From the NCBI GenBank assembly GCA_019155205.2, contig JAHNZQ020000308.1, positions 4,095,858-4,159,857 of the forward strand: DNA of 64,000 nucleotides. Reading direction: 5' to 3'. This DNA comes from Gracilaria vermiculophylla. Taxonomy: Eukaryota > Rhodophyta > Florideophyceae > Gracilariales > Gracilariaceae. Below, piece by piece: positions 9,673-20,800 of the stretch (its first letter is position 1; each line of letters begins with the position of its first letter). Position numbers and translations under genes: made by a program. The notes below the pieces were generated by a model. It was given only the letters and a program-made list of their open reading frames with translations, was not told the DNA's origin and did not search any database.

Positions 9673-10860
9673 ATGGTCGCCATAAAAGGAAAAGCCCTCA
9701 CATTTACTGGTGGCCATTTTCTTCGCTACCGACTGGTGCTCGCCACGCTTTCATCAAGACCAGTGATAATAAACTCTATACGAGAAGATGATGCACAGTT
9801 TCCGGGCCTTTCACAGTCAGAGATATGTTTCATTCGGCTTTTGGACAAAGTTACCAGCGGAACTCTCATAAAAATCAACGCGACAGGAACAACTATATCG
9901 TACACTCCAGGAATTCTAATCGGTGGAAATCGCATTGTTCATGATTGTCATGTTTCACGTTCGATTTCCTATTATCTTGAACCGCTTTTGATGCTCGCTC
10001 CCTTTGCGAAGCGTTCTATAGATATCACCCTTAGAGGCGTGACCCACACGACTACTGATGTTTGTATTGACACAACTGCTACTGTTTCCGTTCCACTCTT
10101 ACGCCGCCTTACCATAGGCACACCTCTGCAACCGCAACTGCAAGTTAGGAGACGCTCAATATCAAGTGGCGAAACAAATGGCAACTGCAATGGCGGGCTT
10201 GTTCAGTTTCGATGCGACACTCTAAACTCAAAGATAAAACCAATAGAACTCATAGAGGCAGGCTTCGTGAAGAGGATCAGAGGCATCGCATTTGCAAACC
10301 GGGCTTCACCGGGACACATTTCGCGCATGGTAGATGTCGTTCGACGCATATTCAATCGATTTACGCCCGATGTTTATATACATACGGATCATAACAACCG
10401 GGAAGCCTGTGGAATTGGGTTTGGACTTCATCTTGTTGCCGAAACCACTGAAGGCTGTCTCGTAGGGGCAGATTGGTCAAACTCCAGTGCACAGACGACT
10501 CCCGAGCAAGTGGCGGAAAACGCATGTCGCATGCTCTTGGAAGAAGTCAACAATGGTGGTTGTGTTGATTCTAACCATAGTTGTCTGGCGCTTCTGTTCT
10601 GCGCTCTGGCAGATTCTGATTTAAACCGGGTTCGAATCGGTCGATTAAGCGACGCCGCCATTCAGTTTATGCGAGATCTGCGCTCCTTCTTTGGTGTGCA
10701 GTTTAAGATTCGCGTCTTTGGTAATGCTGTAGCCGATGAAGCAAACTCCGAGAACTCAGAGGATTCAGATGATGAAGAACTCAAGAACACAAAAGAAGAA
10801 GGCGTCCTTCTTTCGTGCATTGGCATCGGTTTATCAAATGTCGCTCGTCAACGCTTTTAA
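9673..10860 (+). CDS. RCL1: RNA 3'-terminal phosphate cyclase-like protein RCL1
   Basis: 395 residues. RCL1 belongs to the RNA 3'-phosphate cyclase fold. In eukaryotes it works in the nucleolus with BMS1 in early processing of the 18S rRNA precursor, not as a cyclase. The sequence opens like the family (LTFTGGHFLRYRLVLATLSSRPV; IREDD). It continues with the TSGTLIKINATGT and SYTPGILIGG blocks, GISYYLEPLL-like spacing, and ASPGHISRMVDVVRRIFNRFTPDVYIHTDH, all in the expected order. An acidic Ser/Asp/Glu stretch lies near residues 355-380, before the end. Length fits RCL1 (about 370-400). It is divergent with VPS37 and has a G-box tandem upstream. Confidence 0.88.
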   Translation: MVAIKGKALTFTGGHFLRYRLVLATLSSRPVIINSIREDDAQFPGLSQSEICFIRLLDKVTSGTLIKINATGTTISYTPGILIGGNRIVHDCHVSRSISYYLEPLLMLAPFAKRSIDITLRGVTHTTTDVCIDTTATVSVPLLRRLTIGTPLQPQLQVRRRSISSGETNGNCNGGLVQFRCDTLNSKIKPIELIEAGFVKRIRGIAFANRASPGHISRMVDVVRRIFNRFTPDVYIHTDHNNREACGIGFGLHLVAETTEGCLVGADWSNSSAQTTPEQVAENACRMLLEEVNNGGCVDSNHSCLALLFCALADSDLNRVRIGRLSDAAIQFMRDLRSFFGVQFKIRVFGNAVADEANSENSEDSDDEELKNTKEEGVLLSCIGIGLSNVARQRF

Positions 10861-11971
10861 GAATAAGATCAACGAAGCTTCACGTTTCGGAGAGAGCATA
10901 ATAGCGCACGTAGAATGTATGGAACCGGTTCCTGACTTGACAAGAATCGTGAGGGCTCATTTCAACCTAAATACCAATACAGCGATCGAAATGTGTTGTT
11001 TTTCTTTTACAAATGGGCGCACTTCCGACGACCTCCTGTTCGGATTTCTTAACTTTCACATATGTCAGGCCTAGCATTTTCTCTTTGGGTGTGGTCACTC
11101 AGTCCCCTGTATGGTTGGGGGGCTGAGCCCTTCTTGTGTTCTTGTCGCCGTTTCCCTTGCCGCTGTATATACAGATAATACGCTTCATTCCTGTCAATCA
11201 CAACACATGTTTCTAGGCAACGAAGAAAATAATGTATTTCATGGTGCAAGCGCTCAAAGTCTTCTGATGTGCACGCCGCTGGCGACGCGCCTCGGCGTCT
11301 TTCGGACACTGGCTTCGTAGCGCTTGGTTCCTATCTTTTTCTGCAATACTGGAAGTCGCTTCTGTTCGTTACTGCTTCCCATTTCCCTCCCTCCCTCCAC
11401 TATCGCTCAGATTTTGGAAACTACAACTTCGCGAAGCTGCGTTGTTGTTCGAAAGGTCTTCTAAGCGTCGGCCTGTTGCGGGAATGCCCTGCTACATCTA
11501 CTACTCTGAGAAAGCGCTCTGCTATTCCAAAGCCGCACCAATCATAAATAATGTTCTTTTCGTTTCATTTCTGAAAACCTCATCGGTTGCCTATGGTGGT
11601 GTTCGTCTTGCAAATTTCCAAACATGAAAGACTTCCGCCGTATTGTCAAAATATGATCAACGTTTACGGCAAGCAAACAATGAGCACGAGCATGGCTAAG
11701 TGCTGACATTTGGAGTACGTACACACTACGAAAGCACTCCGGATTGCAATGAGGAATGATCCAAGCATCACGCGTGCCCCGGCCAACTGCTGAGTTCGTC
11801 CCGCACGCGACCCAAACATCTGTGAAATGTTTCGCTCCGAAGGCAGAGATGAAAACATCTCGGGAAGGTATATTTGAGTGCCTCTGAGCCCCTCGGAGCT
11901 ATCGAGGCATTCCCGCACCTCCCAAAACATTAAAGGCCTTTAAGCTATAAGGATCAGTTTCTTCCGTACCC
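10861..11971. other. intergenic, no supported gene
   Basis: Between RCL1 and the convergent lipase gene. The short frames on both strands (up to about 112 codons) lack motifs, and the longest overlaps the end of RCL1. No RNA gene or repeat was recognised. Confidence 0.45.
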
Positions 11972-14491
11972 TCATACCTTGTGTATAGCGCTGTTCAACA
12001 GAAGGCGTCGAGTCAATCGTGACCAATTGTCAGCAGCTCGTTCTTCCATGTTCTCAGCCTTACTTTCGTTGAGCGCGTCAATCATAGCATCTTGGTGAAG
12101 TAGGTTGCGGCGATGTTCACGATGAGCATCATCTCTTAAATCTGGAGACATCGCAGCCGGCCATCGTCTCTCATCATCTGAAGAGAACGGCCAATTCCAA
12201 AATTGAGGTTTGTATGCCCCTCTTTCATGCCGGTTGCACCACGACCGCATTGCGAGGAGATAAGAAGCCTTGCGATGATGGACAAAAGATAATGAATCAC
12301 CACTCCACATTGAAAGCTCCAAAGAGTTAGGATCAATGAATAAATCACCTGCCGTGGTAAGCATTATTTTTTTCCCAACATGTTGATATTCCACTTTGGG
12401 CAAGGTGGTTACAATGTCTGCTGCGATAGACACTCGCCATGTGGCAGGTACCAATTCGTCGTAAACTTTTCTGAACGCTGAATTTCCCACCCTGGGGGAG
12501 CCGAACGTTGCGACGTAAATGTCGTTTGTGCCTAAGTGGTGCTTCAGTGCGCAGTCAAGAGCGCAAATGGTCGCTAGAGCACCACCAAGACTGTGGCCGG
12601 TGAGGAATATTGGGCGTTGATCGGAATCGTAGAGCTCTTTGATCCCATGCATGACTTCGTCTGCAACGCTCAAATACGCCTCCGCAAACCCACGATGTAG
12701 TTTTGCTCGCTGGGCATCACGACTTTCCAGCGCTTCTTGTGCAATGCTCCCAAATGGGCCTATCGAAGCGTCTTCTTCTGATGACGTTGGCAGAATGCGG
12801 TTTAGCTGGACATGGAATGCTTTCAAGTCAGTGCGTAAGTTACGGTTACTGCTTGTCCCTCGAAAAGCAACAATGATGCGGTCGTCACGGTCTACAATGA
12901 GTACACGCGTATCTGTTCCTTCGTCGGACACAACCTTTCTAACTTCATAATCACGTTTGTTCTGCATACTATTCAGCTTTGACATCTTTGGAGTTCCATA
13001 GTAATACACAAGCCATGCAAAATTAAACATGATAACATGGGTTTCCATTACAAAACAATTTGTCTGCACCAGTTGAGAGGTTGGTTCCCGCTTTCTGTAC
13101 GTAATCGGTTCTAGCATTCCATTTAATCTCGGAGCTTGTGGGCGCAGCCATCCTTTCAAACCAATGGCATCTGAAGGTAGATTCATATAGGCCTCTACAG
13201 AGACATATGAAAGATACAATATAGACAGACCGAATGGAACATACTGGACCTCGACATATGATACATTGAACACCTTCATCGCTGCCAACTGAGCCCCGGA
13301 AGGGAGGCCGAGAAGCAGAAGCAGATAGCACAGCCAGAATACTAAATAAAACGTTAAATTGTGGTATAAGAAGAAACGAATTCCGATCTGTTTCGTGCGA
13401 TACTTCGTGTAATCCTTTCCTTTCAGAAAGCTACGGGTAATTCGAATCTCTCGAATAATCCATGCCACAAGAAGTAACTCGAACGCAGTAACTAGAGTTA
13501 CAAATACAACTCCTTTCACAGGCCAGAAATTCAAAGCTTTGTAAAGGTGCAACATCGCCACCATTGATGCAATAGGCATTTCTGACATGTATATATCAAA
13601 ACGCCAAAACGCAAATTGCTTGAGTAGCATATATACAATGATCAAGAGTACCTTGGGAATATAAAACCTTACTCCAAGCTTTCCGGTCAGAACACGATAT
13701 GAATGTACAGTTGCCCACACATAAAACAGAGTGCTTGCGGTAAATGACGCATCCCGTACAGAATCGTACATTCGAGAAATTGGGTCATACCATTTCTCCT
13801 CTCGAAGGTTGTAATCGGCATTGATCATGATTCGAACAATGCTCTCGTAGGGATTCATATATATGGCTGCGGCAATTGTCAAAAGAATCACCCATACTTG
13901 CTCGTGAGTTCGATCTGCTCGACGAATCCGCAACATTCGAGATGTAAACACAATGGCCAATGATGTCGCATAGAAGAAACATAAAATGTTTGCCACGGAG
14001 AGCACCCATTCGTAAGTCAATGGTAGATTGTAATAGCGAACCATGGTCCCACGAATAGAGTCCAACCGAAGATAAACAGTGTTGGCCATCGCGACAAACA
14101 CAATGGAAAACAATATACCAAATAAAATGAATCCATGAAACCACCATAGCAATTTTGTGACTTCTTCAGCACCAATGACTTCAAGTTTTGTGAATGTCTT
14201 CCCACTAAGATTGATGGATACTGCCTCTTCTTTCCGAGCGGCTGAAAATCCGTAGCTCCTTCCCTCATCTTCGTCCCCAGACTCTGAAGATACAACGGAA
14301 AAATCATCGCAAGGCTTCGATAGCTTTGAGTGCCTTGAACTTGTTTTAGGAATGACGAACCGAACAGAATTTACTTCCTGCGAGATACCGGGGCTGTCTT
14401 GGTCGAGAACCACGTTCCAATTCTCAATGTCATCGGATGTATCCATGGGGTAAGATGCTTCCTCCGCCTTTGAATGTTTGACAAATGACAT
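11972..14491 (-). CDS. multi-pass membrane protein with C-terminal class 3 lipase domain
   Basis: 839 residues from the ATG at 14491. An acidic cytosolic-type N-terminus (1-110) is followed by about eight predicted membrane helices (near 116-138, 160-183, 198-215, 248-263, 277-292, 327-347, 372-396, 417-433). A fungal-type lipase_3 domain then runs from about 485 to 760. Lipase motifs: VAFRGTSS, LTGHSLGGA with nucleophile Ser634, FGSPRVGN, Asp692 in AADIVTTLP, and His738 or His739. The Ser-to-Asp spacing of 58 matches Rhizomucor lipase. The membrane part is reminiscent of the Wntless-like 7TM family, but this is only a resemblance. It probably hydrolyses membrane acyl-glycerols at an endomembrane; location and substrate are unknown. 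Confidence 0.85.
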   Translation of the reverse strand: MSFVKHSKAEEASYPMDTSDDIENWNVVLDQDSPGISQEVNSVRFVIPKTSSRHSKLSKPCDDFSVVSSESGDEDEGRSYGFSAARKEEAVSINLSGKTFTKLEVIGAEEVTKLLWWFHGFILFGILFSIVFVAMANTVYLRLDSIRGTMVRYYNLPLTYEWVLSVANILCFFYATSLAIVFTSRMLRIRRADRTHEQVWVILLTIAAAIYMNPYESIVRIMINADYNLREEKWYDPISRMYDSVRDASFTASTLFYVWATVHSYRVLTGKLGVRFYIPKVLLIIVYMLLKQFAFWRFDIYMSEMPIASMVAMLHLYKALNFWPVKGVVFVTLVTAFELLLVAWIIREIRITRSFLKGKDYTKYRTKQIGIRFFLYHNLTFYLVFWLCYLLLLLGLPSGAQLAAMKVFNVSYVEVQYVPFGLSILYLSYVSVEAYMNLPSDAIGLKGWLRPQAPRLNGMLEPITYRKREPTSQLVQTNCFVMETHVIMFNFAWLVYYYGTPKMSKLNSMQNKRDYEVRKVVSDEGTDTRVLIVDRDDRIIVAFRGTSSNRNLRTDLKAFHVQLNRILPTSSEEDASIGPFGSIAQEALESRDAQRAKLHRGFAEAYLSVADEVMHGIKELYDSDQRPIFLTGHSLGGALATICALDCALKHHLGTNDIYVATFGSPRVGNSAFRKVYDELVPATWRVSIAADIVTTLPKVEYQHVGKKIMLTTAGDLFIDPNSLELSMWSGDSLSFVHHRKASYLLAMRSWCNRHERGAYKPQFWNWPFSSDDERRWPAAMSPDLRDDAHREHRRNLLHQDAMIDALNESKAENMEERAADNWSRLTRRLLLNSAIHKV

Positions 14492-14963
14492 CCTCTTTTC
14501 GGCTCCAATTCACACAATGTAATAGCTCTGACTTCATACGCAGCCTCAAGAGATGACACTTGATTAATTCAGCCAAAGCTTGCGGGAGTCGAACCAGCTG
14601 CAAATCTGTGCCAAAGTAGAAGCGAAAGCACTAATGTCCAGTACCACCAGCTATCGTTTTTTGTCTTGTTTTTCGATATCAGGGAATAGATGGGGGTTTC
14701 CTCAAACCTCACAGGGCCTAAACTATGGGCCAAAACAATGACCGAACGATGTAGGCAACCGGCGCATAATTGGCTCGTAATTTGTCCCTGTTATGACTAT
14801 AGAATGGAAATGGCATCCTTCCAACGTTCAAAATGGAGGAGGTTTGCTTCCCAGAAGTTCGACCAAACCCAAAACTTCCAACTAACCTGAGAGAATAATG
14901 TTACGCACGAAATTAAAACGATCCGTAGTAGTAATGCACATCGATTCAAATGGAGCACCCCGT
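14492..14963. other. lipase upstream region and SEC10 3' flank
   Basis: Both flanking genes are on the minus strand, so this holds the lipase promoter and the terminator of SEC10. A tRNA-like T-arm sequence on minus near 14585-14605 was considered and rejected. No gene was seen. Confidence 0.45.
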
Positions 14964-17894
14964 CTATAGTCCCGTTAGGAGCTCTTCCTCACTTGCACCT
15001 AGAGATTGACATATTTTGACGATCTCTCGGGATCCAAAGTCAATTCTCTTCTTAAGCAGACCTACGAGTATCCTGGCATCAACATCAACCAATGCTGATC
15101 CTTCGATACACGCCCACAGCCCATCAGGAGATTCCAAAAATAGTTGGGCTAATGATGGCAAGCAGCGAAGCGTTTGAACTGGTATTCCATGTTTTTGAAA
15201 CGGTTTAAAGACCATTCGACTGTCTGCGATCATCTGCATTGCCCCCGATAAGGATATGTGACCAGGACTACAGCACCAACACTTCATGATGGAATCTCGG
15301 GTTAAAGATGCCACTTCGGCTAAAATGAAGTCACGATTGCAACTCTTGATATTCTTCACGATGAAATGTATTTGATGATCCAAGAACTCGCACACCTCGA
15401 TAAAGGCTTTCGAAGGTTTGGGTTTCACAACGTCCAAAGGTTCTTGCCTTCCTTCGAAGCCGTCATATACGGCCTGAACGTGGTCGTTGGTGCTTGTGTA
15501 CGGCTGGGTAGCTTCTGGCGCAAAAAGAATCGCGGACACGCGGAGATGCATAGCACTAATTGCTGCCTTTACGCCTTGTTGAGCCTCTGCTCCAAGCTCA
15601 TTTAAACTCCCGACCAGTTCAGCATGGAGCACATCTCGAGTTTCTTGTGAAACTAAATGACATGTAGCTACTTGCGGCTCGATAAATTCGCTAGAATCCA
15701 ATACATGCGTTTCGGAACTTTTCAAGTTAAGTAAAAAGTCAGCCATGAGTTCATTCGCTTGAACAAGATTTTCAACCGCCATCGTATACGCTGTTAGAGG
15801 AGAGGAGCTCATCGTCCATAACTGTTCATTGACGGCATCTTCTTTGCAAACCGGGAGCAAAGGAGCCGCTGCTTGTAAAACAGTCTCAGCGTTCGCCAAA
15901 TACATAACCATCATGCCTCTCAGCATCTCGTGGATGACATTTCTGACGTCTACCACTAATTTTCCTCGCATTGGGATTTCGCCAAATGAGCCATCGTCGT
16001 TCTCCTCATCCGATACTCTTTTCGGTTGCTCTGCTTGAAGTTCGGGCCATGATTCCGAAGAATCCAAAACTGTGGAAGTTAGATCAACGTCGGGTTTTGA
16101 ACACTGCATCAAAAAGTCTTTTCCAGAAAACTTTTCCGGTCTTAAGCAGTTTTCATATATTTCTTCTTGTGTGCCTTGTGAACGAGACAATACAACATCA
16201 GATAGACGACAAATAGATTCATAAGTAAATTCAATAACAGTCAAAGTTATATCCTTAAAATTCGCAGTTGCTTCATCATAAAAGCTAACATATTGGTGGA
16301 ACATCTTCGGATCGCTTTGCTTGGTTGGCACCAAATTCGGCATGATTGATTCCATTTGCGATATACTGATGAACGCAACTGCTAACTGATCGTCAATCCA
16401 TTTCTTCTCCAATTCTAAATAGCGTCGGATTTCCCTATTAAAGAAATCCGCCTGGGAATCTTCCAAAGCAGAAAAAACCGACTTTGCAACTACTTGTCCT
16501 AGATCACGACAAGTGTTGCGAATATCTAATTTGTATTTGACCATCTCTCTGAACACATCCGCTGAAACAACAAGATGTTTCTTTTTTTCCATGAGTTCAT
16601 CGCGCTGCACTTCGCCGTCGTCTTCTGATAAAGTAGTGAGGGATGCACGGCATGATTCCAGGCTTGGAAAAAGAGTTTTGCAGCTCTTCGAATGTGCTTC
16701 TTTCTTCATGTTGTTCTGTGACTCTCCGACTTCCAACTTAGTTTCAATCGCGTCATTTTTTATTCTTCCTTCGGTCTCGCTGAAGATCTTCATTGCCTCA
16801 GAATTGACCTTCGTTTCTGTTATTGACCGTATAAAAATGCTCAATGGCATTGATGGATCGACAAATATGTCGACTATATTCGAAATGATCCCGCGGAATA
16901 CACTGATGGTGTCACTGCATGTTGCTTTGAAAATTTGGAGGACTTGATCTGTGTCGGCAGGACAACGCTCATCTGGAGTGGTTTCCACATCAGTAGAGAC
17001 TACATAACTGATGTACTCATGAACAAATCGATCGTAAACATCCAACTCCGAAGCGGCAAGCGCACAGTCTCTAACTGTTATACTATTTGCAGTGTCTAGA
17101 GCTTCCCGCATCCAATCAAAAATACTTTCCACGAGATCTCCCTGACATGAATGGATTTCAGATTTCGCGTTCTCCAGCTCGTCGGTTGTTAAATGGTCCT
17201 TGATTTGACTACCTTCCAAAATCTTGGATGCCTTTGCGAGAAGTTTGCTAACATGTACCGCGTCAAGCTCGGAGGCTTGATCCGTGAGCAATGCAACCAG
17301 ATCTCTTGCATCTACCAGCAAAAGTAGAGATGACAGAAGTGTATTTAACGAAAGGTTCCCCTCTTGCAGTGCCTTCACAGCTTGCTTTCCAGCTCCGCCA
17401 AACGTTGTCACATTTGCACAAACTTTCTTTGCGGTTGTGGTCAATTCCTCTCGTTTCTTTGAAGATGCATGTAGTGCTTGTTTCAATTTGTCTCGGGCAG
17501 AGAGTTCTTCACATACAGACTGGTCTCGATGGGTCCTCAGAGTGGTTTCTACAGTATCCAACGTGGCCAGAGCTGCGTCAGCATCTACGGAAGAATCGAG
17601 CATGGGCAGGTGCGGAATTTTCGTCCCACTGCGATCATGTCGGTGTAAAAGCGACCGTTGAAGAAAATCATGAGCATTGAAGGTTTTTGAACTGAGCTCG
17701 CTCCGTTCAAGCCATGATGTAGGCTCTTGGAAATGTTCCCTCCTCCTTCGGAACTCAAACTTTGTCAAAGGCGAGCATTCCTGCAGAACAGAGGACTTCG
17801 AGTAGATCACAGACTCGCGGTTTGACGGCCTCCGTATTCGAAACGCTTGAGGCTCCTTTGAGCTTGCAAAATGTTCGTGCCTTGTATCCACCAT
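14964..17894 (-). CDS. SEC10: exocyst subunit SEC10 (EXOC5)-like
   Basis: 976 residues from the ATG at 17894; a TTG at 17906 is not used. SEC10 is one of eight exocyst subunits that tether secretory vesicles to the plasma membrane, and it links SEC15 on the vesicle to the rest of the complex. The protein is almost all helical. The N-terminal region (about 110-270) has the heptad-rich start of the family, with dynamics-type blocks such as LLLLVDARDLVALLTD. The last 150 residues show the best match to SEC10: LSGAMQMIADSRMVFKPF, then CLPSLAQLFLESPDGLWACI, then ILVGLLKKRIDF. Ser/Glu-rich insertions (about 380-430 and 600-650) lengthen it beyond the usual 700-850. The call is by motif pattern and needs a profile search. 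Confidence 0.72.
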   Translation of the reverse strand: MVDTRHEHFASSKEPQAFRIRRPSNRESVIYSKSSVLQECSPLTKFEFRRRREHFQEPTSWLERSELSSKTFNAHDFLQRSLLHRHDRSGTKIPHLPMLDSSVDADAALATLDTVETTLRTHRDQSVCEELSARDKLKQALHASSKKREELTTTAKKVCANVTTFGGAGKQAVKALQEGNLSLNTLLSSLLLLVDARDLVALLTDQASELDAVHVSKLLAKASKILEGSQIKDHLTTDELENAKSEIHSCQGDLVESIFDWMREALDTANSITVRDCALAASELDVYDRFVHEYISYVVSTDVETTPDERCPADTDQVLQIFKATCSDTISVFRGIISNIVDIFVDPSMPLSIFIRSITETKVNSEAMKIFSETEGRIKNDAIETKLEVGESQNNMKKEAHSKSCKTLFPSLESCRASLTTLSEDDGEVQRDELMEKKKHLVVSADVFREMVKYKLDIRNTCRDLGQVVAKSVFSALEDSQADFFNREIRRYLELEKKWIDDQLAVAFISISQMESIMPNLVPTKQSDPKMFHQYVSFYDEATANFKDITLTVIEFTYESICRLSDVVLSRSQGTQEEIYENCLRPEKFSGKDFLMQCSKPDVDLTSTVLDSSESWPELQAEQPKRVSDEENDDGSFGEIPMRGKLVVDVRNVIHEMLRGMMVMYLANAETVLQAAAPLLPVCKEDAVNEQLWTMSSSPLTAYTMAVENLVQANELMADFLLNLKSSETHVLDSSEFIEPQVATCHLVSQETRDVLHAELVGSLNELGAEAQQGVKAAISAMHLRVSAILFAPEATQPYTSTNDHVQAVYDGFEGRQEPLDVVKPKPSKAFIEVCEFLDHQIHFIVKNIKSCNRDFILAEVASLTRDSIMKCWCCSPGHISLSGAMQMIADSRMVFKPFQKHGIPVQTLRCLPSLAQLFLESPDGLWACIEGSALVDVDARILVGLLKKRIDFGSREIVKICQSLGASEEELLTGL

Positions 17895-20800
17895 GTTCAA
17901 TATCAAGGAGAGTGCCTTGATTCCGCTAAAGTAGAACCGGTCGGACGCAGTTTAGCAAAACTGTAAATTCACAGACAGAAATATGTATTGACGGCCAGAA
18001 TTTTTGGAGGCTGAGATACAATCGCAATTGATGACTTTCATTACCGACGAGATAATTGTAGCGTTACACCAGAACGGTCTTCGGAATTTCGAGACGTATC
18101 CTTCGTACCCGAGCAAGGTTATCGGGCGTACTGGCGGAATATCAACGTTTCGGATAAGACGTGACAGTTGCGACGGGCATTGGTATGGAACAAAGGTTGT
18201 TGATTATCGTCTTGGACTGCCGTGCACTATAAAGGACGGCTCATGTGGTATGTATGGTAGCAATGACGGGAAGATTGACCTTTTCGGTGGACAAGCACGA
18301 CAGGAACAGAAATTGAGTGACCGAGCCCACAGAAGTAATGATAGGCATAAGGTATGCATCCCCTTGCAAGCGATGAGCAGAAATGGCTTGGCGCAACGCT
18401 TCCTGACTACTGTGATCTGCATTTGTAATTTATGGGAATTTTTGGAAAACAAGGCGCTTTGATGACCCACCTGCGGTAAGCCTGCGAAGAGATGAGTTCT
18501 CCTGTTCGCAAATGACTATCAGCTGCACTTCTGTGCGAAAATAAAGGACAGATTATTTGCACATTCCTTCACTGTAAGATACCCCTGGGTAGCCATGTTT
18601 TTCTGAAATGAAAAGCTTTCTCGCCACCCCTCACGTGACGGTGGTCACTGGAAAACTTGAGCCAGGCTGAACCGTCTGCTCGACAACCTCGAAACTCTGT
18701 AGCAAAACCGTAATCCTTTTCAGAAAAATCAGATAACGAGGTTGCTCTTTGCATAGCTTCGGATTCCGAAGCCATGCAAAGGGCAACCTCCAATTCTTGG
18801 AGGCTCACATGCACCTAACCTGTGGGCCAGGATGCTCTCAGGATGGGGGCATGCGGTGCATTTGAGGCAGCACCGCCATCACAATTGCATGCGAAAAAGG
18901 GATTTGTACTCAACCAAGATGGTTCCCATTTATTGAGGGCTTGGAATTTTGACGCCATATATGACACATACGTGACGCTGAGGGAGAGAGAAAAGCTTTC
19001 TTGAAGGGGTGAAAACTTTTGTCGCGGCGAAAACTGGGCAGGGTACCAGTTCCCAGCTAAATCATGTCGTAATCGGGTGTTGCGGCTTTCCTCTCGCAAT
19101 GAAACAGCTGTCATCTCGTTTGTGCTTTGACCAGGGACAATTCTTCGTGGCGATCTCGCCTCTCACACGGCAGAGTGTTGTTGTCACTTACGAAGCACAA
19201 CTCGCCAATTCGAAATCGTACCCTGTATGATGTGCTTGTACTCGGTTGCTGCAAGCCATATTCCTAAAAGCCTGACCGTTTAACAGTAAGAATATCAATA
19301 GATGGTGATTTAAACTGAAAATTTAAACCTTGCTTAGAGCGAGTTGATCGCCTGCTTTTTCATTTACCACTCTCAATCACATTTTCACTGTATGATCGTT
19401 TGCAACCTTTTGTACTGGTTCAACTAACTTTCGAAAGGTGGCTTACATTGGGCCACATGGTTCTATTTTCTGTCAAACGGTAAATCGGCACTAAAGCCAG
19501 ATATTTCGTTGTTCGTAGCAAGATGTTTGTGACTATTTGAAACCAATGAACATCTTCGTGGTGATGGAAGTGCTGAACTCCGCTGAAGATTTTCAAACCA
19601 CGACTAAGCTGACTCGATACGCCACCAGAGGAATTCGACTGTTTTGGATAATGGACTAGATGTCTATCTGCACAACGTGCGCATCCTCCAATATCCGCAA
19701 GGAAACCGATTTATTCACGACGTGGATTTCTTTACATGTCATTTTGCTTTGGCTCTTTTTACAAAGACGCAGATGGATACAATTGACATCTTTCAGAAAC
19801 TCTTAGCTTCTTAACGCGCTGAAATGCACTTGCCATTTGCAACAATATCATTGTGTACTTCCAGCGTATCTTGCCGACATCTTTGGACAGCGTGCGATGT
19901 GTGATCGTCTTCCCTCAATGAGACGCACTTGTCCTTATCCAATTCAGTCGCGGCAGTTGCTGCAAAGACTGTCGATGAAACAGACATTGCTACGGCTGCG
20001 GTCAAGGTGCCTTATACTGCATTCTGAAATGCTTGGATCTCCGCCGTGGCATCCGTTAGGTCGACTTGCCACCATTTGCTCGCTTTAAAAACCTCTGTGG
20101 CATGTTAGTTGCAGAAGGAGGGGATACTACCTGATCGACCGAAACTTCAACGCATCTGGTGCCATGCTTGGTTAATTTTTTGTTTGTAAACAAATTATAG
20201 GTGCCAAAACCAAAACTAAAGTGTGCTTATGTGGATACTATTGATTTAATTGGAATTGATGGTTGCTACCGAGCATTTGCTTGGGTGTCAATCGTGAGCC
20301 TTTCGCAGTTCGAGGCATGAGTGAATGCTGACGCATGGGTGAATGCTGACGCTGGGCGTGAGTGTCAATCGAGGGAGCAAATGATTCTTTTGGCTTGTTC
20401 CGGATTGCGGATGGCACGCTTCAATGGGGCACACGTTAGTTCTGTCGCCATCAATATGCTCTCATACGGAGCTTGCACGTATCGATCGACGGTGGGTGTT
20501 CAACGCAGGCTTGCTGCGTGCGTGGAAAAGGTGATATGGCATGAATATGGATATAAACGAAGTGCTCATAATTAAATATTTACGATGGGCCCTGCCTATC
20601 ATGACTGTCTCAACCGACGCAGCACGCTTTGTGCTCCTTGTTGCGTGCAAATTTGATGGAAAACCTTGCGGTAGCGCTGCGGACGGGTAAGCAAAAGTAA
20701 GGTTCCCACGGTAATGGTGGGATTTGGGGTGAAGCATACGCCAATCGACGAGTGGCATGCTTACGCACCGACCGGGAATGGAGTAATGAGCACTGTTGAA

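Noticed and set aside
14585..14670. tRNA-like T-arm on the minus strand (ggttcgact with a partly paired stem)
   Set aside because: One stem mismatch, and I could find no 5' acceptor strand or clover-leaf that pairs with the 3' side.
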